Shown one piece after another: positions 8,867-16,428 of a DNA stretch of 64,000 bases. The notes beneath the pieces are model-generated. The model searched no databases, was not told where the DNA came from, and saw nothing but the letters and a program-made list of their open reading frames with translations. The stretch comes from JAXDJH01 sp034663635. Lineage in GTDB: Bacteria > Actinomycetota > CADDZG01 > WHSQ01. The DNA is taken from the NCBI GenBank assembly GCA_034663635.1, contig JAXDJH010000022.1, positions 124,001-188,000 on the forward strand, given 5' to 3'. Within the stretch, counting starts at the first letter, position 1, and every line of letters starts with the position of its first letter. Position numbers and translations under genes: made by a program.

Positions 8867-9667
8867 CTGGACCTCGAACGCAAGCCGCCGCGCTTCGGCG
8901 AAGAAGATCGCAAGCTGTCTTACGGCAGCTACCTCAAGGTCCCAGAGCTGCTGGAGCTTCAGCAACACCAGTCGGACCCGCCGGCCCACGACGAGCTGCT
9001 GTTCATCACGATCCATCAGGTCTACGAGCTCTGGTTCAAGGAGATCCTGTTCGAGCTCGAGTCGATCCGGGAGCAGATGCAGAAGGGCACCATCCATCGC
9101 GCAAGACATTTCCTGCACCGCGTCCACACGATCGAGCGCGTCCTCGTCGAGCAGATCCCGATCATCGAGTCGATGTCGCCTCAGGACTTCCTCGAGTTTC
9201 GCAACAAGCTCTCGCCGGCAAGCGGCTTCCAGTCGGTTCAGTTCCGCGAGATCGAATTCATCTCGGGCCTGAAGGATCCGGCCTACCTCGAACGGCTCTC
9301 GACGCTTCCCGAGGAGCGCGCTCGACTCGAGAAGAGACTCGCGGAGCCGACGCTGTGGGACGCGTTCTGCGAGATGCTCACCGCGCGCGGCCTTCCGATG
9401 CCAGCGGACGAGGAAGATGTTCGGCGCTCGACGCTCCTTCGCATCGCGCGCGAGCGCGACGACCTTTCAGCCGAGTTCGAACTTTCGGAAGATCTGCTGA
9501 CGCACGATGAGATGATCGCTCACTGGCGTCAGCGGCACGTGTTGATGGTCGAGCGTCAGATCGGAACGAAGAGCGGGACCGGTGGATCAACCGGCGCCCC
9601 CTACCTAAGGACGACGCTCGAAAAACGTTTCTACCCAGAGCTTTGGCACCTACGGAACTACCTGTAG
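8867..9667 (+). CDS. kynA: Tryptophan 2,3-dioxygenase, apparently with a CTG start
   Basis: Clear TDO: SYGSYLKVPELLELQ and HDELLFITIHQVYELWFKE at the N-terminus, FRNKLSPASGFQSVQFREIE in the middle, and the heme-ligand region WRQRHVLMVERQIG followed by KSGTGGSTG. This heme enzyme opens tryptophan to N-formylkynurenine. The family sequence begins far upstream of the first ATG (9077), which would delete the active-site helix HDELLF. The frame back to 8867 contains no ATG, GTG or TTG. CTG at 8867 directly follows the TAG of the transpeptidase gene, with a GGGAAGGG stretch just upstream, so a CTG start with termination-reinitiation is the best reading (266 residues). Confidence 0.85.
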   Translation: MDLERKPPRFGEEDRKLSYGSYLKVPELLELQQHQSDPPAHDELLFITIHQVYELWFKEILFELESIREQMQKGTIHRARHFLHRVHTIERVLVEQIPIIESMSPQDFLEFRNKLSPASGFQSVQFREIEFISGLKDPAYLERLSTLPEERARLEKRLAEPTLWDAFCEMLTARGLPMPADEEDVRRSTLLRIARERDDLSAEFELSEDLLTHDEMIAHWRQRHVLMVERQIGTKSGTGGSTGAPYLRTTLEKRFYPELWHLRNYL

Positions 9668-10131
9668 CCGAGCGGCGCGAACCCGCGGGTTACATCGCGG
9701 GCGTTGTGGGCTGCGTCGTGGGGGCGGCCGCCGCGACCTTGGTCGGAGGCTTTTTGGGGGCCGCCTATTCGGACCGGTTCATGCCGAACGCCGAACTCGA
9801 AGGTCTCGGGCCCGTCGTCGTCGGGGCCGCCGTCGGTCTCTGGCTTGGGGGAGTGGCCGGCGTCCTCTTCGGTCTCAAGTCCGCTCGTCGGCGTGCGGCC
9901 GCGCCAACCGCTGCTCTGGTTGCCGCTGCGATCCCAGCCTGGGCGGTCGTCAGTTTTCCTTCGTTCCTCTGGCTCGTGCAGCGATTAGCCGGTGACGACG
10001 TCCCCGACGTGGTCGCGCTCGCGCTTCCGGTTCTGATCATGTCGATACCTCCCCCGCTCGCGTCGCGTTGGCTGGTTCTTCACAACGAAAAGATCCGGTC
10101 GAGCCGAGCCCGCGAAGAAAATCCAAGCTGA
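9643..10131 (+). CDS. Small four-helix integral membrane protein of unknown function
   Basis: 162 residues if the TTG at 9643 is used, overlapping the end of the dioxygenase gene by 25 nt. Four hydrophobic stretches are visible: YIAGVVGCVVGAAAATLVGG, VVVGAAVGLWLGGVAGVLFG, a third around LVAAAIPAWAVVSFPSFLW, and a fourth around VVALALPVLIMSIPPPLA. Glycine- and alanine-rich helices suggest tight packing. No catalytic motif was found. The start is uncertain because no good ribosome binding site is present and internal GTG codons exist. The overlap suggests co-expression with the dioxygenase. Confidence 0.6.
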   Translation: MAPTELPVAERREPAGYIAGVVGCVVGAAAATLVGGFLGAAYSDRFMPNAELEGLGPVVVGAAVGLWLGGVAGVLFGLKSARRRAAAPTAALVAAAIPAWAVVSFPSFLWLVQRLAGDDVPDVVALALPVLIMSIPPPLASRWLVLHNEKIRSSRAREENPS

Positions 10132-10369
10132 CTACTTGCGAGCACCTGGTCTGCCGATTTAAGATATTTCTTGTACCTCGTAGAGATGAGTAGGCCTCGG
10201 CCGAAAGTCACTGCGGGGTACAACTCTTTCCCATCCCCATTTCCTGGCCCCAAAGTCGGGCCGCGCCCTGGTACGAGATCGGGCGAACCCACTTCCCTGG
10301 AAGCGCGAACTACAAAACTTACTTAGGTACGAAACCGCTACATAAGACTTAGCAGCTAGGCTCCGGGCC
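10132..10369. other. Intergenic region with leaderless-type promoter
   Basis: No gene was recognised in this 238-bp stretch, which is richer in A/T near its right end. TAGGCT at 10357-10362 ends 7 nt before the ATG at 10370 and is a likely -10 element. CTTAGGTAC at 10322-10330 recurs inside the inverted repeat at 11942-11970. Confidence 0.4.
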
Positions 10370-11164
10370 ATGCCGCTGGCCGATCTGGGGGATTTCGAGC
10401 TCTATTACCGAGAGCACGGGGCCGGTGAGCCCGTCCTCGGGATCATGGGCTTCGCCTCGGACCATCGCCTCTGGGCCGCCCAGATCCCCGCGATCGCTCA
10501 GACCCACAAGTTCGTCGTCTTCGACAACAGGGGGATCGGTAAGTCCACCGGAACCGCCGTCGGCACCATCGACGAGATGGCCGACGACACCGTGCGATTG
10601 ATGGATCACCTGCAGATCGAGAAGTGCGTCGTTTTCGGCGTCTCGATGGGAGGAGCGATCGCTCAGCGAGTGATCCTCGACCATCCCGACCGGGTCTCGG
10701 CTCTGATCCTCGGCATCACGTTCGCCCGCCCCATCGAGTTCATGCGACGCCAACACGACCTCACTCGCGTCATCCTTAGTTCAGGCGGCGAGGAAGCGCT
10801 CATCCACGGAGCCCTCCTGAGGATGTTCACCCCCAAATTCTTCGAGGTCGGCCGCGAGCTGATCGACAAGATCGTCGAGGTCTCTCTCGGAGGCGATTCC
10901 CCGCCGGCGAGCGTTGACGACGCCCTGGCCCAACTGGATGCCCTCGACAAGCACGATGTCCTGGCCGAACTGCCGAAGATCAGTGTGCCCACGCTCGTCC
11001 TTGGGGCCCGCAACGATCAGATGGTCCCCGGCTTCGGCTCGGAGGAGATCGCGGAGGCCATCCCGGGGGCCGAGCTCCACATGTTCGAGACCGGCCACGG
11101 CTGCATGATCGAGGAGATGGAGCCTTTCAACCGGGCCGTCTCCGGATTCCTCGCCCGGCTTTAG
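10370..11164 (+). CDS. Alpha/beta hydrolase
   Basis: 264 residues, the standard single-domain alpha/beta hydrolase length. The nucleophile elbow GVSMGGA places Ser at about residue 92, the acid is the Asp in ARNDQMVPG, and the catalytic His is in ETGHGCMIEE. The FDNRGIGKS motif before the elbow is typical of the 3-oxoadipate enol-lactonase/haloperoxidase-like branch, but the substrate is not predictable. It has no signal peptide, so it is cytoplasmic. The ATG has a TAGGCT hexamer 7 nt upstream and no Shine-Dalgarno sequence. Confidence 0.85.
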   Translation: MPLADLGDFELYYREHGAGEPVLGIMGFASDHRLWAAQIPAIAQTHKFVVFDNRGIGKSTGTAVGTIDEMADDTVRLMDHLQIEKCVVFGVSMGGAIAQRVILDHPDRVSALILGITFARPIEFMRRQHDLTRVILSSGGEEALIHGALLRMFTPKFFEVGRELIDKIVEVSLGGDSPPASVDDALAQLDALDKHDVLAELPKISVPTLVLGARNDQMVPGFGSEEIAEAIPGAELHMFETGHGCMIEEMEPFNRAVSGFLARL

Positions 11165-11179
11165 GGCGAAAAGCCCTAA
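11161..11179 (+). terminator. Short perfect hairpin at the hydrolase stop codon
   Basis: TTAGGGC and GCCCTAA form a 7-bp perfect inverted repeat around a GAAAA loop and include the stop codon. No U-tract follows, so termination strength is uncertain. Confidence 0.4.
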
Positions 11180-11224
11180 AAGTCCCCTCTTGTATCCAGC
11201 CCGAAAGTGGGTACTCTTGGTTAC

Positions 11225-11548
11225 GTGAGAAAGCTGTTGTTGACGGTGCTCGTTGGAGTTGTTCTTTCGATGGCGTTCGCGGCCCCCGCGTTCGCCCTAC
11301 GCGACCCGTTCGACCCGGCGATCGACCTCACCCCCAATACCAGCACAGGGGGCGGAACCGTGACCAACACGAGCGGGCAGGGAGGCGGAGGCACCACCAC
11401 CGTCGTTCAGCCCGGTCCGTCGGTCGGTTCCGAGGGTCTGGCCAACACCGGGATGAACACAGAGCCGTGGCTGCTTGTTTCATACGGCTTGATCGCAGTG
11501 GGCGGGGCAGCGGTCTTCTACTCGAAGCAATTCCGGGTCACCGCTTAA
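11225..11548 (+). CDS. Small sortase-type surface protein with LANTG motif
   Basis: 107 residues from the GTG at 11225. A signal peptide (MRKLLLTVLVGVVLSMAF, cleavage near AFA-LRD) is followed by a Gly/Thr-rich linker and a C-terminal LANTG motif. After it come a hydrophobic segment (WLLVSYGLIAVGGAAVFY) and a short basic tail, which is the layout of a class E-type LAxTG sorting signal. The mature body is only about 45 residues. TACTCT at 11212-11217 lies 7 nt before this GTG, suggesting a leaderless start; an upstream in-frame GTG at 11207 would put charged residues before the signal. No sortase gene is in the window. Confidence 0.7.
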   Translation: MRKLLLTVLVGVVLSMAFAAPAFALRDPFDPAIDLTPNTSTGGGTVTNTSGQGGGGTTTVVQPGPSVGSEGLANTGMNTEPWLLVSYGLIAVGGAAVFYSKQFRVTA

Positions 11549-11591
11549 GAATCCGACTTTAGGCGCACCGGCTCCCGTAGCCTTCGGAGCC

Positions 11592-11900
11592 ATGAATCTG
11601 TGCTCCAAACCCAGCTGCGCGCGGCCTGGAGCCGTCGTGCTGTCCTACGACTATTCCGCTCGCAAGGCGATCCTCGGCGATCCCGTTGCCGGCCATCTCG
11701 ACCCTCACCTCTACGTCCTCTGCTCGCGATGCGCGGAACGCCTGGTTCCTCCGCGCGGCTGGACGCTCGAGGACCGGAGAAGCGAGCCGCCGTTGTTCAT
11801 CGAGACCGGCGAGCGAGTGACCGTAGGTGCATCGGCTCCCGAAGTGGAGGACGAGCCCGAGCAGGCCCGCCGGCAGCTCTTCTTTGGCTACTCGTCCTAA
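11592..11900 (+). CDS. DUF3499 family protein
   Basis: 102 residues with two N-terminal cysteines in MNLCSKPSCARPG and a second CxxC in VLCSRCAERLVPPRGW, so a zinc-binding fold is likely. This matches the short actinobacterial DUF3499 family, usually found beside WhiB and phosphomannomutase genes as it is here (Rv3258c region in M. tuberculosis, from memory). Function is unknown. TAGCCT lies 8 nt before the ATG and no Shine-Dalgarno sequence is present. Confidence 0.8.
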   Translation: MNLCSKPSCARPGAVVLSYDYSARKAILGDPVAGHLDPHLYVLCSRCAERLVPPRGWTLEDRRSEPPLFIETGERVTVGASAPEVEDEPEQARRQLFFGYSS

Positions 11901-11941
11901 TCACGACTTGCGACTCACGAACAGGCTGCTTGAGCTGGGCG

Positions 11942-11970
11942 CGTCTTAGGTACATCCTTGACCTAAGACG
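11942..11970. promoter_or_regulatory. Perfect 10-bp inverted repeat upstream of a small gene
   Basis: CGTCTTAGGT (11942-11951) and ACCTAAGACG (11961-11970) are perfect inverted arms around a 9-nt spacer. They end 12 nt before the ATG at 11983. The repeat could be an operator or an mRNA hairpin in the leader of the DUF6788-like gene. Confidence 0.55.
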
Positions 11971-11982
11971 GGTTGGGGGACC

Positions 11983-12306
11983 ATGGACCGGAAACTCTTT
12001 TCGGAATTGAGACGGCTCGACCGCCACGATCTGCGGCGAGTCCTGATCTTCGTGCGTGGCCTCCTCCACTCGCTGGACGACGACTTCGGCGGCGAGGGCC
12101 ACGGGATCGAGGGCGAGGGAGGAAACGTCACTTACCGTCTCGAGTCGGTTCGGTGCGGCAAGTCCAACTGCAAGTCATGTCCCCACGGCCCCTACTGGTA
12201 CGCCTACTTCCGCGAAGGGAACAAGCAAAGGTCCAGATACATCGGACGAGAGCTTCCAGATGCGGTTAAGGCGGTGCTAGGTGGGGAAACTCCTAGTAGC
12301 GCATAA
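11983..12306 (+). CDS. DUF6788-like small protein
   Basis: 107 residues. The C-terminal half carries a conserved-looking patch: VRCGKSNCKSCPHGPYWYAY followed by a basic stretch and RYIGRELP. The C-x4-C-x2-C pattern suggests a metal site, and the PYWYAY/YIGR pattern resembles DUF6788, a short domain often met on phages, plasmids and other mobile DNA. The N-terminus is charged and helical (ELRRLDRHDLRRVLIFVRGLL). It sits alone behind the 10-bp inverted repeat. Function is unknown and a mobile origin is possible but unproven. Confidence 0.65.
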   Translation: MDRKLFSELRRLDRHDLRRVLIFVRGLLHSLDDDFGGEGHGIEGEGGNVTYRLESVRCGKSNCKSCPHGPYWYAYFREGNKQRSRYIGRELPDAVKAVLGGETPSSA

Positions 12307-12426
12307 GGACCCACTCGGAACTAGTGCGGACGGAAGGGACGAAACCACCCTTCGGGGCTATGTATCCCGGCTCGGCTGCACTCCACAATGGGAACCGTTC
12401 CGAAAAAGGGGTCATAGGGAGGCTAG

Positions 12427-12609
12427 ATGGACGTCCAGTGTCCACAGTGCGGGGGCAAAGACTGCACACACATCATCGTTAACCTCAAGGAAGAGGACAG
12501 CGTTCAGTTCTATTCCTGCAGGAAGTGCGAGGCGAAGTGGTGGGAGCACGAGGGTGACACGATCGCCCTCGACGAGGTCCTGAACCTCGCCGCACACGCC
12601 GATCACTGA
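12427..12609 (+). CDS. Small zinc-ribbon protein
   Basis: 60 residues with CPQC near the N-terminus and CRKC about 25 residues later, which forms a TFIIS-like zinc ribbon (QFYSCRKCEAKWWEHEGD). A strong GGGAGG ribosome binding site precedes the ATG, and a strong intrinsic terminator follows 22 nt after the stop, so this is a complete short transcription unit end. Such proteins bind nucleic acid or RNA polymerase in known cases; nothing more specific can be said. Confidence 0.75.
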   Translation: MDVQCPQCGGKDCTHIIVNLKEEDSVQFYSCRKCEAKWWEHEGDTIALDEVLNLAAHADH

Positions 12610-12631
12610 CTTTTCTACGGCTAGAAACGAA

Positions 12632-12659
12632 AGAGCGCCCGAGGGGGCGCTCTTTTTTT
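12632..12659 (+). terminator. Strong intrinsic terminator
   Basis: AGAGCGCCC and GGGCGCTCT form a 9-bp perfect stem around the GAGG loop and are followed by six or more T residues. Confidence 0.9.
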
Positions 12660-12943
12660 CGCGTCCTGTTGGGTTGGGTAACTATCCGGAGGACGCGTCG
12701 TTTACATCAGTGGCGAAACTGCGGGCGCTCGGGGCCGAGAACCGTCCGGCAACAGGTGCCAGTTGAGGGGGTCGTGCCGGTAGCGACCCCGGGAGCGAAG
12801 TGAATCGCTCACAGGGCGCAGGTCGGATCCATGGCGCCCGAGCGTCCGCAAATCAAGAAGAAAAATCTCGCCCCTCTCTTAGAAGCAGCACCCTCGCTGG
12901 CATTATCGCTCGCTCTGTTCCCCAGCGCCATAGCCCCGGAGAC
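12660..12943. other. Gene-free region with consecutive hairpins, possible structured RNA
   Basis: No protein gene is supported here. It contains a series of inverted repeats: GCGTCCT/AGGACGC (12661-12696), CTCGG/CCGAG near 12729, GGGGTCG/CGACCCC near 12768-12790, GAGCGA/TCGCTC near 12793-12810, and GGGCGC/GCGCCC near 12814-12838. It lies between a plus-strand terminator and the end of a minus-strand gene, so an RNA here would need its own promoter. I could not match it to tmRNA, RNase P, SRP or a known riboswitch. Confidence 0.35.
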
Positions 12944-13630
12944 CTAGACGACGGGTCCTTTCGTCACGAATCTGGCGGCCATGGATGCCATCGGACCAGT
13001 TGCCCGATCGATGATCAGTCGGCCGAATCTGCGCCTATAGGCGATGGTGAACGCTTCTTCGAATCCGGCCTTCGTTATCGCTTTGATCGAGGCCGGGTTG
13101 TCCGCTTCCGCCGCGACCCAAGCGTGCTTTGTGTCGTCGCCGGCGAGGTCGGCGACGATGGACCTGAGAGCGAATGGGTAGATCCCGCGCCCCCTTGCTT
13201 GCGCCCGCGTGAACGACTCGTAGATGTACGCGTCCCCGAGCGGCGGTTGCACGTAGGCGCGTAGCTCGCGTGTCCAGGCCGCGGCCTTGGTAACCCATGA
13301 GGAATGCAGGATCGTGTCCCCCTCGAAGACGAGATAGCACCTCGTCCGGTCCGAGAGCCGAGCGCGGAAAGTGCTCGCGGTATCCGTGCCGATGTCACGC
13401 GCGAAACGGTCGGCGTCTTCCGGGGTCGCTCGCTTGAACGTGAGGCCATCGGAGGTGGGGAAGGTCGTGTCGACCGTGTCTCGAGTGAAGAATCGCAGAA
13501 CGTCGTCGGACCGGATGGCTTCGACGATCCGGGCGCGGGCCAGACCAAGGACCTCGCCGGGTCCGCGCGCTCCCAACCTGTGGGCGCTTTTTGAGAGCGA
13601 GGCGAGGAAAGTGGGGCGCTTGTCCGGCAC
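12944..13630 (-). CDS. GNAT-family N-acetyltransferase-like protein
   Basis: 228 residues. The C-terminal about 130 residues fit the GNAT fold: an acidic LVFEGDTILHSSWV strand, then YIYESFTRAQARGRGIYPFALRSIV, which corresponds to the acetyl-CoA loop (R-x-x-G-x-G/A), and AWVAAEADNPASIKAITKAGFEEA, the typical N-x-x-S-x-x-x-x-x-K-x-G-F motif. The N-terminal about 80 residues are basic and helical. The substrate is unknown. The start GTG has TAACGT exactly 6 nt upstream on this strand, again a leaderless pattern. It sits downstream of whiB in the same direction. Confidence 0.75.
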   Translation of the reverse strand: MPDKRPTFLASLSKSAHRLGARGPGEVLGLARARIVEAIRSDDVLRFFTRDTVDTTFPTSDGLTFKRATPEDADRFARDIGTDTASTFRARLSDRTRCYLVFEGDTILHSSWVTKAAAWTRELRAYVQPPLGDAYIYESFTRAQARGRGIYPFALRSIVADLAGDDTKHAWVAAEADNPASIKAITKAGFEEAFTIAYRRRFGRLIIDRATGPMASMAARFVTKGPVV

Positions 13631-13647
13631 GCCCGGACGTTACCCGG

Positions 13648-13917
13648 TCAGCTGGCCCGGCCTCTAAGGCGGGCTTTGCGTTCGACCTCGGTAAGGCCAC
13701 CCCAGATGCCGTAAGGCTCCCGCATCGTGAGCGCGTACTCGAGGCACTCCTGTTTGACCACGCAGGTCGCGCAGATCGCCTTGGCTTGATCTTCCCTGGC
13801 TCGCCGGTCGGCCGGGGCCTCGTTGTCGTCGAGCCCGAAGAACAGCACGGAGGGGTAGGGGAGGCAAGCGGCGCGTTCGCGCCACTCCAGGTCGCCGGAC
13901 ACCGGTGCATCTCCCAT
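13648..13917 (-). CDS. whiB: WhiB-family iron-sulfur transcription regulator
   Basis: 89 residues with the four conserved cysteines at about C18, C49, C52 and C58 (AACLPYP, ICATCVVKQEC), which hold a 4Fe-4S cluster. The WhiB turn PYGIWGG is at about 69-74, followed by a basic tail (LTEVERKARLRGRAS) for DNA contact. Its position beside manB matches whiB2/whmD of mycobacteria and whiB of Streptomyces, which are linked to cell division and sporulation septation. The orthology is inferred from gene order. WhiB proteins act by binding the primary sigma factor. Confidence 0.92.
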   Translation of the reverse strand: MGDAPVSGDLEWRERAACLPYPSVLFFGLDDNEAPADRRAREDQAKAICATCVVKQECLEYALTMREPYGIWGGLTEVERKARLRGRAS

Positions 13918-14000
13918 CTGGATAGATGGTCCCAGGCAACCTCAGGTAGGTCAACGTTTTTCGGCCTGGGGCCCTGGGCGCTCACAACTAGGATGCCGCG

Positions 14001-15344
14001 ATGCCCACCGACTTCGACAAGATCTTCAAGGCTTACGACGTCCGGGGGGTCTACCCGGACGAGCTCGACGAGGCCGGGGCGGCTCGGATAGGTCACGCTT
14101 TCGCACGATTCGTTGGAGGCGACAGGGTCATCCTCGGCCGGGATATGCGCATCTCGGGCGAGAGCCTGTCCAGGGCTTTCGCCGCCGGGGCTGTGGCGGC
14201 CGGAGCCGAGGTAGTCGATCTTGGGCTCGTTTCCACCGACGCGCTCTACTACGCCTCCGGCGTGATGGACATGCCGGGAGCGATGTTCACGGCCTCGCAC
14301 AACCCGCCTAAGTACAACGGCCTCAAGGTGTGCAAGGCCAAGGCCGCGCCGATAGGGGAGGACTCCGGCCTCCAGGAGATCAAGAAGGCGGCGGCCTCGA
14401 CCGAGCTCGACCGGTTCCCGGAGGTGGACCCCGTCAAAGAGGAGATCCTCGAGCGATACGCAGCGCACTGCCGGGGCTTCGTCGATGAATCCGTGTTGAG
14501 GCCTCTGAAGGTCGCGATCGACGCGGGCAACGGGATGGCCGGAAAGACCGTTCCGCTTGTGTTCGATGAATTGCCTTTCGAAGTGACTCCACTCTTCTTC
14601 GAACTCGACGGAACCTTCCCGAACCATCTCGCCAACCCGATCGAACCGGCCAACCTCGTCGACCTTCAGAAGGCCGTGGCGGAGCACGGATGTGACGTCG
14701 GCATCGCGTTCGACGGGGACGCCGATCGGATGTTCTTGGTCGACGAGCGGGGAGAGCTGATCTCCGGTTCGACGACGACGGCGATGGTGGCAGCACGTCT
14801 GCTCAAGAAGAACCCGGGCGAGAAGATCCTCTACAACCTGATCTGTTCGTGGGCGGTCAAGGAAGTGATCGAGGAGAGTGGCGGCGTCCCGATCCGCACG
14901 CGGGTCGGGCACTCGTTCATCAAAGAGATCATGGCCGAGACGGGAGCCATCTTCGGCGGTGAGCACTCCGGTCACTACTACTTCCGCGACAACTTCAGAG
15001 CTGATTCCGGGATGATCGCCGCCCTCCTTGTTCTCGAAGCGATGTCCGAGGCCGGCGTCCCCCTGTCGAAAACGGTTGAGCCGTACGAGCGCTACTACCA
15101 ATCCGGCGAGATCAACTCTGAGGTCACCGATCAGGACGGAACCCTGAAGACGCTCGCCGAGCGCTATTCAGACGGCAAGCTGGACTGGACCGATGGATTG
15201 ACCGTGGAATACGACGACTGGTGGTTCAACTGCCGTCCATCGAACACTGAACCGCTCCTGAGACTGAACCTTGAGGCTAGGACGCAGGATTCGATGGAAC
15301 GCAAACGCGATGAAGTGCTTGCAGCCATCAGAGGAGAGAGATGA
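14001..15344 (+). CDS. manB: Phosphomannomutase/phosphoglucomutase
   Basis: 447 residues, full length for the alpha-D-phosphohexomutase family. The phosphoserine loop is TASHNPPKYNG (Ser about 99), the metal-binding loop is DGDADRM, the sugar-binding loop is GGEHSGHYYF, and the phosphate-binding loop RPSNTEPLLRLN is near the C-terminus. It interconverts mannose-6-P/mannose-1-P, and possibly the glucose forms, for GDP-mannose and envelope glycan supply. The downstream isomerase fits the same pathway. TAGGAT ends 6 nt before the ATG, a likely leaderless start. It overlaps the next gene by ATGA. Confidence 0.95.
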   Translation: MPTDFDKIFKAYDVRGVYPDELDEAGAARIGHAFARFVGGDRVILGRDMRISGESLSRAFAAGAVAAGAEVVDLGLVSTDALYYASGVMDMPGAMFTASHNPPKYNGLKVCKAKAAPIGEDSGLQEIKKAAASTELDRFPEVDPVKEEILERYAAHCRGFVDESVLRPLKVAIDAGNGMAGKTVPLVFDELPFEVTPLFFELDGTFPNHLANPIEPANLVDLQKAVAEHGCDVGIAFDGDADRMFLVDERGELISGSTTTAMVAARLLKKNPGEKILYNLICSWAVKEVIEESGGVPIRTRVGHSFIKEIMAETGAIFGGEHSGHYYFRDNFRADSGMIAALLVLEAMSEAGVPLSKTVEPYERYYQSGEINSEVTDQDGTLKTLAERYSDGKLDWTDGLTVEYDDWWFNCRPSNTEPLLRLNLEARTQDSMERKRDEVLAAIRGER

Positions 15345-16237
15345 AACAGACGTTGGATCTCGGGGATGGCCGACGCGCGTCGTATTCGGTGATGGGCGAA
15401 GGCGATCCGATGTTGATGTTCGTGGGTGGCCCAGGATTCGCGGCCGACATGCTCGTGGCATTCGCGGAACTGATTCGCGATCGATTCCGGATCTACATGA
15501 TCGATCCCCATGGATCGGGCGAATCCACGCCCCCAACCGACCCCGCCGACTACTCCGCCGAAGGTCATGCACGTTTCTACAACGATGTCCGTCGTGTTTT
15601 GGGTCTCGACGAAGTGAGCATCGCGGGGCATTCATTCGGTGCGGTGACAGCATTGACCTACGCGGCCCTCTTTCCCGTCGGCACCAAGCGATGCATAGCG
15701 TCCGCCCCCCTTGCGATCGGAACCGACATCGACGAAGCCGCCGGAGGCGATGCAGCGGCCGAGATGGAACGTCTGCTGACCCGGCACGAGGGCGCGGAGT
15801 GGTTCCCTCAGGCAAAGACCGACTGGGAGACCTGGACGGAACGAGTCCTTGCGGCGAGCGACGTGGCCGAGATCGAGGGGATGTTCAACAACATCTTGCC
15901 GTTGTACACGGCTCACCCGGAGCAACCGGAAGTCTGGGCCCGTCTCGAGCTCGAGAAGCAGTACGTCAAAGCAGATCTCGCCGCGATCAAGGCTTGGGAG
16001 AGCGGGGGCTATCAAACGATCGACCTCCGCCCGGTGGTGACCGAGATCAAGTGTCCGACGCTGATAGTCGCGGGCGAGCAGGATGTGATCTGCGGTCCCG
16101 CTCAAGCAAAGCTATTGGCCGACGTTCTGCCGGGGGCGACCGTCGAGCTGATCCCTAACTGCGGGCACATGTTCCACATCGAGGCGCCCGAGGACTGGCG
16201 GCGTATCGTCGTGGACTGGCTGGACGCAGGCAACTAA
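15341..16237 (+). CDS. Alpha/beta hydrolase, proline iminopeptidase-like
   Basis: 298 residues. Oxyanion-side motif VGGPGFAADM, nucleophile elbow AGHSFGAVTAL, acid in AGEQDVICGP and catalytic His in NCGHMFHIEAPEDW. The GGPG motif near the N-terminus is characteristic of the prolyl iminopeptidase branch, so aminopeptidase or amide/ester hydrolase activity is likely. It starts with an ATGA overlap on manB, implying coupled translation, although its enzymatic relation to sugar-phosphate metabolism is not evident. It looks like an insertion into the usual manB-Trm112-SIS order. Confidence 0.85.
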   Translation: MKQTLDLGDGRRASYSVMGEGDPMLMFVGGPGFAADMLVAFAELIRDRFRIYMIDPHGSGESTPPTDPADYSAEGHARFYNDVRRVLGLDEVSIAGHSFGAVTALTYAALFPVGTKRCIASAPLAIGTDIDEAAGGDAAAEMERLLTRHEGAEWFPQAKTDWETWTERVLAASDVAEIEGMFNNILPLYTAHPEQPEVWARLELEKQYVKADLAAIKAWESGGYQTIDLRPVVTEIKCPTLIVAGEQDVICGPAQAKLLADVLPGATVELIPNCGHMFHIEAPEDWRRIVVDWLDAGN

Positions 16238-16257
16238 GGCAACCAGGAGGTCGGATC

Positions 16258-16428
16258 GTGGCGCTGGACCAACGATTGCTGGAGATCCTCATCTGCCCGA
16301 ACTGTCATGGGGAGATCGAGTACATAGAAGCGGAACAAGTCATCGTCTGTCGCGGTGAGTGCAAGTACCGCTACCCCGTGAGGGACGACATCCCCGTGAT
16401 GCTCATAGATGAGGCGGAGAAGCCGTGA
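16258..16428 (+). CDS. Trm112-like/YcaR (UPF0434) zinc-ribbon protein
   Basis: 56 residues from GTG 16258, with CAGGAGG upstream. The sequence begins ALDQRLLEILICPNCHGEIEY and carries a second cysteine pair in VCRGECKYRYPV, ending VRDDIPVMLIDEAE, which is the classic Trm112/UPF0434 layout. Family members partner methyltransferases or act as small zinc proteins. A gene of this kind sits between manB and the SIS isomerase in other actinobacteria. It overlaps the next gene by GTGA. Confidence 0.85.
   Translation: MALDQRLLEILICPNCHGEIEYIEAEQVIVCRGECKYRYPVRDDIPVMLIDEAEKP

Noticed and set aside
13395..15101. Long minus-strand reading frame opposite manB (about 568 codons)
   Set aside because: It is antisense to phosphomannomutase and part of whiB, is Arg/His/Asp-rich in the manner of a GC-rich shadow frame, and shows no domain.
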